Below, piece after piece: positions 9,148 to 16,723 of a stretch of DNA of 64,000 bases. The notes below the pieces were generated by a model. It saw only the letters and a program-made list of their open reading frames with translations. It did no database searches and was not told where the DNA came from. This DNA is from Chloroflexota bacterium. Its GTDB lineage: Bacteria; Chloroflexota; Dormibacteria; Aeolococcales; Aeolococcaceae. Position 1 is the stretch's first letter. The number at the start of each line of letters is the position of its first letter. The stretch covers positions 62,001 through 126,000 of the forward strand of contig VBIQ01000005.1 of NCBI GenBank assembly GCA_005880985.1, read 5' to 3'. The position numbers and the translations under genes are program-made.

Positions 9148-10815
9148 CTACAGCGGGATATTGCCGTGCTTGCGCTCGGGGCGGAGCACCCGCTTGTCCT
9201 GGGTCATGGACAGGGCGCTGATCAGCACCGCCCGCGTCTGCTTGGGCTCGATCACGTCGTCGACGTAACCCCGCTCCGCCGCGTAGTAGGGGTTGGCGAA
9301 CTGCTCGCGGTACTCATCGATCAGCTGGGCCGCCCGCGCCGCCGGGTCGGCCGACGCCGCGATGTCGCGCTTGAAGATGATGTTGACCGCGCCCTGGGGT
9401 CCCATCACCGCGATCTCGGCGGTCGGCCAGGCGACGTTGTAGTCGGCGCGGATGTGCTTGCTGCACATGACGTCGTAGGCGCCGCCGTAGGCCTTGCGGG
9501 TGATCACCGTCAGCTTGGGAACGGTCGCCTCACAGTACGCATAGAGCAGCTTCGCCCCGTGGCGGATGATGCCGCCGTACTCCTGCGCCGTCCCGGGGAG
9601 GAATCCGGGAACGTCGACGAAGGTGACCAGCGGGATGTTGAAGGCATCGCAGAAACGCACGAAGCGCGCGCCCTTGATCGAGGCGTCGATGTCGAGCGCA
9701 CCGGCGAGCACGCGCGGCTGGTTGCCCACCACCCCCACCGGGTGCCCGTCGAGCCGGGCGAAGCCGGTGATTAGGTTCTGGGCGTGGTAGGGCATCACCT
9801 CGAGGAACCGTCCCTCGTCGACCACCCGGGTGATCACCGCGCGCATGTCGTACGGCTGGTTGGGATTGTCGGGGATGATCCCCTGCAGCTCCGGGTCGGC
9901 GCGATGGGGATCGTCGAGAGTGGGCCGCAAGGGAGGCTTCTCCCGGTTGTTGCTGGGCAGGTAGGAGAGCAGCTCGCGGATCTGGGCGAAGGACTCGTCC
10001 TCGGTGTTGGCGATGAAGTGGGCCACACCGCTGCGCTGGTTGTGGACGTCGGAGCCGCCCAGCTGCTCGAAGGTCACCTGCTCGCCGGTGGTCACCTTGA
10101 TCACGTCCGGACCGGTGATGAACATGTAGCCGACCTTCCGCACCATGAGGATGAAGTCGGTCATCGCCGGTGAGTAGACCGCGCCGCCGGTGCAGGGGCC
10201 CACGATCAGGGAGATCTGCGGGATGACCCCGCTCGACTCGACGTTGCGGTAGAAGATCTCGGCGTAGCCCGCCAGCGAGACCACCCCCTCCTGGATACGA
10301 GCGCCTCCGGAGTCGTTGATGCCGATGCAGGGGGAGCCGGTGCGGGTGGCCAGGTCCATGATCTTGCAGACCTTCTCGGCGAAGACCTCACCGAGCGACC
10401 CGCCGAAGACGCTGGCATCGTGGCTGAACACGAAGACCTGGCGCCCCTCGATGGTTCCCCAGCCGGTGACCACGCCGTCGCCCCGGATCCGCTTCTCGTC
10501 CATGCCGAAGTTGTTGGTACGGTGGACGGCGAAGGTGTCGGTCTCGACGAACGAGCCGGGATCGAGCAGCCGCTCGATGCGCTCGCGCGCGGTCAGCTTG
10601 CTCTTGCGATGCTGGGACCGCTCGGCAGCGCCGCCGCGCTGGATCGCGTCGTAGCGGCGCTTGCGCAGCAGGTTGATCTTGCGCTCGGTGACGCTCCCGG
10701 GGGAGCCGGCAGCGGCTCCGTCATCGCTGCTCGCGGCGCGCAGATCGGCGGCGCTGAGAGCGGGACGGTCGCCCGCACCCGCGGGAGGGATGCCAGGTCG
10801 CGTCGCTTTGGCCAT
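9148..10815 (-). CDS. pccB: Acyl-CoA (propionyl-CoA) carboxylase beta subunit
   Basis: Carboxyltransferase subunit of a biotin-dependent acyl-CoA carboxylase, 555 aa. The crotonase-fold halves show [20 protein letters not shown] and [15 protein letters not shown] in the N-domain, and [31 protein letters not shown] and MGPQGAVNI in the C-domain. This matches PccB/AccD of propionyl- and methylmalonyl-type carboxylases better than the zinc-ribbon AccD of acetyl-CoA carboxylase, because no zinc ribbon is present. The N-terminal 20 residues are a variable extension. The ATG start has a TAGCCT box 9 nt upstream. The biotin carboxylase/BCCP subunit is not in the window. With epimerase, mutase and SucCD nearby, propionyl-CoA is the most likely substrate; this is inferred from context. 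Confidence 0.9.
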   Translation of the reverse strand: MAKATRPGIPPAGAGDRPALSAADLRAASSDDGAAAGSPGSVTERKINLLRKRRYDAIQRGGAAERSQHRKSKLTARERIERLLDPGSFVETDTFAVHRTNNFGMDEKRIRGDGVVTGWGTIEGRQVFVFSHDASVFGGSLGEVFAEKVCKIMDLATRTGSPCIGINDSGGARIQEGVVSLAGYAEIFYRNVESSGVIPQISLIVGPCTGGAVYSPAMTDFILMVRKVGYMFITGPDVIKVTTGEQVTFEQLGGSDVHNQRSGVAHFIANTEDESFAQIRELLSYLPSNNREKPPLRPTLDDPHRADPELQGIIPDNPNQPYDMRAVITRVVDEGRFLEVMPYHAQNLITGFARLDGHPVGVVGNQPRVLAGALDIDASIKGARFVRFCDAFNIPLVTFVDVPGFLPGTAQEYGGIIRHGAKLLYAYCEATVPKLTVITRKAYGGAYDVMCSKHIRADYNVAWPTAEIAVMGPQGAVNIIFKRDIAASADPAARAAQLIDEYREQFANPYYAAERGYVDDVIEPKQTRAVLISALSMTQDKRVLRPERKHGNIPL

Positions 10816-10824
10816 CTCGCGGCA

Positions 10825-10830
10825 AGGCTA
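10825..10830 (-). promoter_or_regulatory. Possible -10 box of the carboxylase gene
   Basis: TAGCCT on the minus strand, 9 nt before ATG 10815. Its first three bases are the TAG stop codon of the upstream membrane protein gene, so it would be an internal promoter allowing the carboxylase to be expressed on its own. Confidence 0.35.
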
Positions 10831-12033
10831 CCCCAAGCGTCGAAGCTGGTGTGCCCTACCGGTGAGAGCGGCGGATGCGAGGCGCCGCGCCACCGCGGTG
10901 CGGCGGCTGTCATCGAGAACACGGATCACGCAGACCGCCACGGTCGCCAGGAGCAGCAGGTTGCGCAGCAGGAGCACGCCGGTGGCGGTGGGTGACCCTG
11001 CCAGCACGGCCGCATACCACTCGGCGTCGAGCATGGTCAGACCGGCGACGGCGATGACAAGCCAGCAGATGCGCCGCTCGCCCTGTTCCCAGGCGAGCAC
11101 CGCCGCGGGGAGCAGCCACACCACGTACTGCGGTGAGAACACCGAAGACGAGACGATGAGCAGCCCCACCGCTCCCACCCATCCGGCGGCGAGCGATGCC
11201 GGACCGCGGCTGCGCCAGCAGACCACCAGCGCCAGCAGCGCTCCGGCAGCACTCACCCCGGCGAGGGGCACCCAGGAGGGCGCGGCGACGCGAAAGGCTT
11301 CGTTCTCATCGAAAGGGTGGGCGCCGGTGACGACCCGGATGACCGAACCGCTCACGCTCTCGATCTGGACACCGTGAGCTCCGCGCAGGGTCACCACCTC
11401 GACGATGCCCTGCGGCCCGGCGAGCATCAGCCAGCCGAGCAGGATCAATCCCGCGGTGATCACGAAACCGCCGGCAAGACGCCGCCGGCCGGAGCGGTCG
11501 GGCAGTTGATTCCACAGCAGTGGGGCGAGGAGCGCCGGCCAGAGCTTGAACCCTGCTCCCACCGCGAGGAGCACTCCCGCCAGCGCCGGCCGCCGCCGCA
11601 CCACCGCGGCGACCGCGGCCACCGCGCAGGCGGCGGGCACGAGGTCGAGGCGGCTCAGCAGCAGCTGCTCCAGCGGCAGCGCCGCGACCAGCCATATCAG
11701 TGCCGCGCGGCGACCCCAGACGCGCAGCAGGACGACGGCGATCGCGGCGTCGGCGAAGGCGTTCACCACCGCGACGACGGCGCCCAGGCCGTGCATCGAG
11801 CCGGTCAGGCCGAGCAGCTTGAACAGTGCCAGCATCAGCGGTGGGTACTCGACCTGGTAGCTCAGGTACGGCCGCCCCGGGCTCTGGGCGATCTCCCAGA
11901 ACCGCCGGATGTCGAGCTCGGCCGGCTGGGCGACCGCACCGGCGACCATCACCAGGCGAAGCGCGATCAGGGCAGCCACCAGTCCGAGCAGGAGAAGCGG
12001 CGCGGACGGTGCCCGCCGCCGGATCGCAATCAC
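10828..12033 (-). CDS. GT87-like polytopic glycosyltransferase
   Basis: Membrane protein of 401 aa with about ten to twelve hydrophobic segments, of the GT87/DUF2029 type (polyprenyl-phosphate-mannose dependent mannosyltransferases). After the first helix the outside loop reads LDIRRFWEIAQSP, with the Asp expected of GT-C enzymes, then YQVEYPPLMLALF. A helix contains AVGAGFKLWPALLAPLLW, the Lys/Pro helix typical of the family, and a later helix reads FSPQYVVWLLPAAVLAW. The start is GTG 12033. The gene sits 12 nt before the carboxylase but has no functional link to it. It is one of four GT87-like paralogues in the window; the acceptor is unknown. Confidence 0.72.
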   Translation of the reverse strand: MIAIRRRAPSAPLLLLGLVAALIALRLVMVAGAVAQPAELDIRRFWEIAQSPGRPYLSYQVEYPPLMLALFKLLGLTGSMHGLGAVVAVVNAFADAAIAVVLLRVWGRRAALIWLVAALPLEQLLLSRLDLVPAACAVAAVAAVVRRRPALAGVLLAVGAGFKLWPALLAPLLWNQLPDRSGRRRLAGGFVITAGLILLGWLMLAGPQGIVEVVTLRGAHGVQIESVSGSVIRVVTGAHPFDENEAFRVAAPSWVPLAGVSAAGALLALVVCWRSRGPASLAAGWVGAVGLLIVSSSVFSPQYVVWLLPAAVLAWEQGERRICWLVIAVAGLTMLDAEWYAAVLAGSPTATGVLLLRNLLLLATVAVCVIRVLDDSRRTAVARRLASAALTGRAHQLRRLG

Positions 12034-12132
12034 GGTGCTGGAAGCATGGCCAGCGCCGGGCGCCAGACCGGCCGGTTCGCTGATTCGTGACCGGTCGGTG
12101 ATCCCGGCGCGGCGCCGCGACCGGCGCCGGTC

Positions 12133-13770
12133 TCAGAACACGTCGCCGGGACGGTAGACGCCGAAGACCGACCGCAGGGTTCCCGCCACCTCCCCGATGG
12201 TCGCGTAGTGGGCCAGCGCCTCGCGCATCAGCGGCAGCAGGTTGTCCCGTCCTCCCGCCGCCGCCTTCAACGCCGCCAGAGCTCGATCGACGCGGTCCTG
12301 GTCGCGCCCGGCGCGGACCTCGCTGAGCCCGCGTACCTGCTCCGCCTCGAGCTCGACCGACATCCGCAGGATCTCGACCGGTTGCTGCGCGGTCTCGGTG
12401 AACCGGTTGATGCCGACGATGACCCGATCACCGGACTCCACCAGCTGCTGATGGCGGTAGGCGGACTCCTGGATCTGGCGGTGATAGAAGCCGTTCTCGA
12501 TCGCCGCCACGGCTCCCCCCAGCTCGTCGATGCGCGCGATCAGCTCCCGCGCCGCCTCGGTGAGCCGGGCGGTCAGCGACTCCAGCAGGTAGGACCCACC
12601 CATCGGGTCGGCGACGTTGGCAGCGCCCGACTCGTAGGCGATCAGCTGCTGGGTGCGCAGCGCCATCTCCGCCGCCTCCTGGGTCGGCAGCGCCAGCGCC
12701 TCGTCGTAGGAGTTGGTGTGCAGTGACTGGGCACCGCCGCAGACCGCGGCCATCGCCTGGATCGCCACCCGCACCACGTTGTTGAGCGGCTGCTGGGCGG
12801 TGAGGGTGGCGCCGCTGGTCTGGGCGTGGAAGCGGAGCATCTGGCTGCGTGGGTCGGTGGCTCCGAACCGCTCGCGCATCACCTCCGCCCACAGGCCGCG
12901 GGCGGCGCGGAACTTCGCCACCTCCTCGAAGAAGTCGTTGCCGACGTTGAAGAAGAACGACAGCCGCGGACCGAACCGGTCGACCTCCAACCCGGCATCG
13001 ATCGCCGCCTGCACATAGGCGATGCCGTTGGCGATGGTGAGGGCCAGCTCCTGCGGTGCCGTCGCCCCGGCCTCACGGATGTGGTAGCCGCTGATGCTGA
13101 TCGGGTTCCAGCGCGGCAACCGTTCGGTGCAGTAGGCGAAGGTGTCGGTGATCAGCCGCATCGACGGGCGGGGCGGGTAGATGTAGGTACCGCGAGCGAC
13201 GAATTCCTTGAGGACGTCGTTCTGGATGGTGCCGCCGAGCCTGCGGGTGTCGATGCCCTTGCGCTCGGCGGCGAGCTCGTAGAGCAGCAGGAGCATCGCC
13301 GCCGGCGCGTTGATGGTCATCGAGGTGCTGACCTCGTCCTGCGGGATCCCCCGCATGAGGAGCTCCATGTCGGCCAGCGAGTCGATGGCGACGCCGACCT
13401 TGCCGACCTCGCCGCGAGCCATCGGATCGTCGCTGTCGTACCCCATCTGGGTGGGCAGGTCGAAGGCGGTCGACAACCCCGTCTGGCCGGCGCGCAGCAG
13501 GTAGTGGAAGCGCTGGTTGGTCTGCTCGGCACTGCCGAAGCCGGCGTACTGCCGCATCGTCCACAGGCGCCCGCGATAGCCGTCGGGACGCGCCCCACGG
13601 ACGAAGGGGTAGCTGCCGGGTGGCGGCGGCTCGGAGGCGCCGGGGCAGTACACGGGATCCAGCGGCAGCCCGCTCTCGGTCTCCGCGGGCGGAGTGGTGG
13701 GACCCCGACCCGCCGGCTGGGCGGGGCCGGCGGCGCTCGGCGCGGCGGCCGCCCCGGCGTCGCCGGCCAC
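12133..13770 (-). CDS. Methylmalonyl-CoA mutase, catalytic (large) subunit
   Basis: Coenzyme B12-dependent isomerase of methylmalonyl-CoA and succinyl-CoA; about 545 aa. The TIM-barrel motif series is complete: [15 protein letters not shown] with the conserved active-site Tyr, [48 protein letters not shown] with the active-site His, and [14 protein letters not shown]. The chain ends after the barrel, so the C-terminal B12-binding domain (DxHxxG) is absent; it must be supplied by a separate small subunit, as in many archaea and some Terrabacteria, and none is in the window. GTG 13770 is chosen because it follows the epimerase stop by 2 nt; longer frames upstream are only antisense readings of the epimerase. 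The epimerase-mutase pair is translationally coupled. Confidence 0.93.
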   Translation of the reverse strand: MAGDAGAAAAPSAAGPAQPAGRGPTTPPAETESGLPLDPVYCPGASEPPPPGSYPFVRGARPDGYRGRLWTMRQYAGFGSAEQTNQRFHYLLRAGQTGLSTAFDLPTQMGYDSDDPMARGEVGKVGVAIDSLADMELLMRGIPQDEVSTSMTINAPAAMLLLLYELAAERKGIDTRRLGGTIQNDVLKEFVARGTYIYPPRPSMRLITDTFAYCTERLPRWNPISISGYHIREAGATAPQELALTIANGIAYVQAAIDAGLEVDRFGPRLSFFFNVGNDFFEEVAKFRAARGLWAEVMRERFGATDPRSQMLRFHAQTSGATLTAQQPLNNVVRVAIQAMAAVCGGAQSLHTNSYDEALALPTQEAAEMALRTQQLIAYESGAANVADPMGGSYLLESLTARLTEAARELIARIDELGGAVAAIENGFYHRQIQESAYRHQQLVESGDRVIVGINRFTETAQQPVEILRMSVELEAEQVRGLSEVRAGRDQDRVDRALAALKAAAGGRDNLLPLMREALAHYATIGEVAGTLRSVFGVYRPGDVF

Positions 13771-13772
13771 AG

Positions 13773-14198
13773 TCAGTGGTCCCCGGAGGGTCGCGACGGA
13801 TCGGGCTGGCAGATCTCGGTCAGCACTCCGGCGGCGGCGCGGGGATGGAGGAAGGCCACCAGGCGGCCGCCGGCACCGGGCCGCGGTGCGGTGTCGAGCA
13901 GCTGCGTCCCCTCGGCGGCGAGGTGGTCGAGGGCCAGCTGCACGTCGGCGACCCCGTAGGCGACGTGATGGATCCCACCGCCGCGCTTGACGAGGAAGTT
14001 GGCGATCTTGGAGTCGGGGCCGAGCGAGCCCAGCAGCTCGATGCGCGACTCGCCGACCTCGAACATCGCCGTCTCCACCCCGTCGGACGCGACCACCTCG
14101 CGATGCGTCGGCTCGATGCCGAAGAGCCGCGAGTAGACGGCGACGGCGGCGTCCAGGTCGGGCACGGCGATCCCGATGTGGTCGATCTTCTCGAGCAT
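13773..14198 (-). CDS. mce: Methylmalonyl-CoA epimerase
   Basis: VOC-fold metalloenzyme of 141 aa that converts (S)- to (R)-methylmalonyl-CoA, the step before the mutase. The N-terminal strand [19 protein letters not shown] carries the first metal His. The second betaalphabetabetabeta unit opens with [13 protein letters not shown] carrying another, and [20 protein letters not shown] is typical of bacterial epimerases. ATG 14198 gives the normal length and has a TGGAG Shine-Dalgarno sequence about 6 nt upstream. It is the first gene of the epimerase-mutase operon, with a TATACT -10 box about 45 nt upstream. Confidence 0.93.
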   Translation of the reverse strand: MLEKIDHIGIAVPDLDAAVAVYSRLFGIEPTHREVVASDGVETAMFEVGESRIELLGSLGPDSKIANFLVKRGGGIHHVAYGVADVQLALDHLAAEGTQLLDTAPRPGAGGRLVAFLHPRAAAGVLTEICQPDPSRPSGDH

Positions 14199-14242
14199 GC
14201 GACGCTCCAGATCCCGCTGAATCCGTGGGTTCTCCCGCAGCG

Positions 14243-14248
14243 AGTATA
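14243..14248 (-). promoter_or_regulatory. -10 box of the epimerase-mutase operon
   Basis: TATACT on the minus strand, 44 nt before the ATG of the epimerase, leaving a short leader that contains a Shine-Dalgarno sequence. This differs from the leaderless boxes elsewhere in the window. No clear -35 hexamer. Confidence 0.45.
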
Positions 14249-14375
14249 GGAACGCCGCCCGACGACACCGCCCCGGGGAGGGCCCGACCCTCGGGAACAT
14301 CGCGCGGGCTGCCGCCGCCCGGGACAGGCTGGTCGCGGCTTGGTCGCGCGACGGGGGTGCCCCGAAGCCCGGTGT

Positions 14376-14381
14376 TACGGT
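14376..14381 (+). promoter_or_regulatory. Possible -10 box of the GT87-like gene at 14391
   Basis: TACGGT followed by 9 nt and GTG 14391; no Shine-Dalgarno sequence between. Consistent with a leaderless start. Confidence 0.4.
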
Positions 14382-14390
14382 CGGGCGGCC

Positions 14391-15695
14391 GTGGCCCCGC
14401 ACCGTCGCATCCTGGTCGCTGCCGGCGCGGCGCTCGCCCTGCTGGTCGTCTACCTGGTGCTATGGGCCGGCGTGTCCCGCCTCGACATCGGCCGCAGCGA
14501 CTTCACCTCCAGCTACGTCGCCGGCACCCTGCTCCGGGAGGGGCACCGGGGCGACATCTATGACGAGTCGGTCCAGCGGCCCCTCCACGCCCGGCTGATC
14601 GACCCCGACCGAGAGGGCAACCTGCCGTTCGTCAACCCCCCGCCTGCCGCCGCCCTCGCGGCTCCGCTGACGGTGCTCGGTCTCGACGCCGCCTACCGGC
14701 TGTGGTCGCTGCTCCAGCTCGGCCTGCTGGCCGCGGCGGTCGCGGTTGCGATCCGGAGCGCGCCCCGGCCGTCACGGCGGTGGGGCCGGGCGCTGCTCAC
14801 CGGCGGGGCGGTGGCCCTGGCCGGGCTGGGCACCGCCAGCACCCTGCTGCTGGGGCAGTGGGACGGCGTCTCGGCGCTGGGCCTCGCCCTCGCCTACGCC
14901 TCGTGGCGGCGCGGCCACTCGATGCGCGCCGGCGCATGGCTGGCCGTCTCCGCCGCCGTCGCCAAGCCGCACCTCGCCCTGGGCCTTCTCGTCTACGCCG
15001 CCGCCCGTCGCGATCGCCGGCTGCTTGCCGGCATGGTCGCCGGCCTGGCCGGGGTGCTGGCGGCCTCGCTGGCCCTGGTCGCTCCATCCGGACTCGAAGG
15101 CTTCGCCCATGCCACCGTGTCGGGGGCGTCGCGCTGGCCGGCGGCCGGGATGCTCGGGCTCAGCGGCCTCTTCGGCTCGTGGCTCGGCGATGGCGCCGCC
15201 ACCCAGGTCCTCGTCGCGGTCACCGGCGCGGCCGGGCTGCTGGGTTGTGCGCTGCTGGGCAACGCGGCGCGGGGGCGGCCGGACCGCCTGGAGTTCAGCC
15301 TCGCCGGCGCCACCGCCCTGTCCCTGGTGGTCTCGCCCCATCTGCTCGGGCAGGACCTGGCGCTGCTGGCGCCGGCGGTGGCCTGGTGCCTCGGGCGCGC
15401 CGCAGCGCTCGACCGCGAGCGGGCGGGGAACTGGCCCCGGGCGGCAACCTTGCGAGTCCTGCTGCTCTGGGCTGGGATCAACGCCGCCGCGGTGGTCGAT
15501 CTCGGGCGCAACACCACCGGGCCGCCGGGGCGGCTGGTTCCCTGGGCGCTGGTGGCCGCCGGCGTGGCCGCGCTTCAGGCGACCGAGAACAGACGGGTGA
15601 CCCGGTTGAGCGTGCGCAGGTGGCGCAGGCCGTGGATGCGCAGACGGCCGCTGACCATCGCCCGCAACACCGCCCGGCCCGGCGCATCGAGGTAG
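14391..15695 (+). CDS. GT87-like polytopic glycosyltransferase
   Basis: Membrane protein of about 434 aa related to the GT87/DUF2029 family. The first helix ([20 protein letters not shown]) is followed by the outside loop [17 protein letters not shown] with the catalytic-type Asp, then [14 protein letters not shown]. Further on are [20 protein letters not shown] and [20 protein letters not shown]; the KP-x-L and PH-x-x-x-QDL motifs recur in the paralogues at 31671 and 40603. The GTG start is supported by a box 9 nt upstream. The last 40 residues lie antisense to the convergent SCP2 gene and are Arg-rich, so the ancestral stop may have been lost and the tail may be non-functional. Sugar and acceptor are unknown. 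Confidence 0.72.
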   Translation: MAPHRRILVAAGAALALLVVYLVLWAGVSRLDIGRSDFTSSYVAGTLLREGHRGDIYDESVQRPLHARLIDPDREGNLPFVNPPPAAALAAPLTVLGLDAAYRLWSLLQLGLLAAAVAVAIRSAPRPSRRWGRALLTGGAVALAGLGTASTLLLGQWDGVSALGLALAYASWRRGHSMRAGAWLAVSAAVAKPHLALGLLVYAAARRDRRLLAGMVAGLAGVLAASLALVAPSGLEGFAHATVSGASRWPAAGMLGLSGLFGSWLGDGAATQVLVAVTGAAGLLGCALLGNAARGRPDRLEFSLAGATALSLVVSPHLLGQDLALLAPAVAWCLGRAAALDRERAGNWPRAATLRVLLLWAGINAAAVVDLGRNTTGPPGRLVPWALVAAGVAALQATENRRVTRLSVRRWRRPWMRRRPLTIARNTARPGASR

Positions 15696-15994
15696 TTCGG
15701 CAGACCCAGCGGACCGATGCGTATCTGGCCCAGCGCCATGAAGGTCTCCGAGTCGGTGCGCAGCGCGATGGTCGGACGGCCGGTGCTGCGGCTGTGGACG
15801 GTGCAGCGATCGCGGTCGAAGCTGAGGGTCACACTCTGGCCGAGGTCGGCGACCTCGATCAGCACCTCGGCGCTCAGCCGTCGGAAGTCCTCGAACTTCT
15901 CCCGCGAGCGTTCGACGTTCTGGGCCAGCAGCGTTGCCACCATGCTGGCGAGCCCGCTGGCCCCCTCCCCCTCGGCGAGCACCACCTCTGCCAC
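15575..15994 (-). CDS. SCP2 sterol-binding-like protein
   Basis: Protein of 139 aa with the SCP2-like lipid-binding pattern. A helical N-terminus (SMVATLLAQNVERSREKFEDF) leads to strands SVTLSFDRDRCTVHSRS and TIALRTDSETFMALGQIRIG, then [25 protein letters not shown], where the small-residue-rich ending with a GRLRI strand is characteristic. Such proteins bind acyl chains, acyl-CoA or sterol-like lipids. The GTG start directly follows an upstream TAG in TAGTG, and a 17-bp tandem duplication lies across the start. It follows a second SCP2-like gene by 44 nt on the same strand. Its 3-prime end overlaps the convergent glycosyltransferase by 121 bp. Confidence 0.68.
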   Translation of the reverse strand: MAEVVLAEGEGASGLASMVATLLAQNVERSREKFEDFRRLSAEVLIEVADLGQSVTLSFDRDRCTVHSRSTGRPTIALRTDSETFMALGQIRIGPLGLPNYLDAPGRAVLRAMVSGRLRIHGLRHLRTLNRVTRLFSVA

Positions 15995-16020
15995 TAGACG
16001 GCCACTGCCACTAGACGGCC
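15988..16020. repeat. 17-bp tandem duplication at the start of the SCP2-like gene
   Basis: The 16-mer CTGCCACTAGACGGCC occurs at 15988-16003 and again at 16005-16020. On the minus strand the duplication creates a second GTG at 16011 that opens a five-codon frame ending in TAG at 15996-15994, which overlaps the GTG start of the SCP2-like gene. Confidence 0.8.
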
Positions 16021-16038
16021 TCAGCCACCGGCGGGCCG

Positions 16039-16458
16039 CTACTCGTCAGGCCACTCCACCGGCACCCGGGTGGTGCACTCGGTCATCTCCTGGGACGCCT
16101 TGGTGTAGCGCACGATGGTGGGGAAGTCGCCGCGCAGCTTCAGCTGACCGAGCATGATGCCCTTGGTCGCGTCCAGCTCCTTCTTCGAGACCTGCTTCCA
16201 GCGCGAGTACGGCCCGCTGATCACGAAGTCGGCCTTTTCCGCCTCATCGCGGCTGGTGATGCGGACGTCGCGAGCCTCGCCGTGCCACAGGTCCATGAAG
16301 ATTCCCAGGTCCTCGGGTACGTTCTTGTCTGGTTCGGCCAGAACGACCAGGCCGACCGAGCCCTCCCATCCCGCCGCCGCCTGCTTGTACACCGCGGAGC
16401 GGTTGATCTCGTCCTTGTACGCCTGGGCCCATTCCGGACTGTATGCCTTGAACGTCAC
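16039..16458 (-). CDS. SCP2-like lipid-binding protein
   Basis: Protein of about 139 aa of the SCP2 sterol-transfer-like family. The opening TFKAYSPEWAQAYKDEINRS, the central VGLVVLAEPDKNVPEDLGIFMDLWHG and ADFVISGPYSRWKQVSKKELDATKGIMLGQLKLRGDF are a frequent arrangement in stand-alone bacterial SCP2 proteins. The middle SGPYSRWKQV forms the strand and helix over the lipid tunnel. Two GTG codons compete. AGGAGGT at 16463-16469 overlaps the first (16464), so I choose the second (16458), which lies about 5 nt beyond the Shine-Dalgarno core. It lies upstream of the other SCP2-like gene on the same strand, and the two may form an operon. Ligand unknown. Confidence 0.75.
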   Translation of the reverse strand: MTFKAYSPEWAQAYKDEINRSAVYKQAAAGWEGSVGLVVLAEPDKNVPEDLGIFMDLWHGEARDVRITSRDEAEKADFVISGPYSRWKQVSKKELDATKGIMLGQLKLRGDFPTIVRYTKASQEMTECTTRVPVEWPDE

Positions 16459-16632
16459 CGACACCTCCTCGCGGCGCTCCGGGACTGCCCGGTCGACGAC
16501 GGCCAGGCAGACCTGGCACCGATGTGGGCCGCAGGCCCGCGACTATATGCAGGCGTCCTCGAGCCGGTCAACTCGTTCTGCGCAGCCGGGGCGCGCGCTC
16601 CGGCAGATGACCCCAACTCGAACGTCCCGGTG

Positions 16633-16638
16633 TAGACT
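16633..16638 (+). promoter_or_regulatory. Possible -10 box upstream of the secreted repeat protein
   Basis: TAGACT about 85 nt before GTG 16724, in the divergent region between the SCP2-like gene and the secreted protein gene. The leader would contain the strong Shine-Dalgarno sequence AAGGAGAGG at 16709-16717. Confidence 0.35.
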
Positions 16639-16723
16639 GCCGCGGCTGGAGCCGTCCATGGCCGCGACCTCGTGCCGGGTCGTCTCCGCGCAGTGTTGTC
16701 GCGGTGCCAAGGAGAGGGGTGCG

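Noticed and set aside
12133-14268. A 711-codon open frame for the mutase
   Set aside because: The first 166 codons lie over the epimerase gene in another frame and have a low-complexity Arg-rich composition; the GTG just after the epimerase stop gives the normal mutase start.
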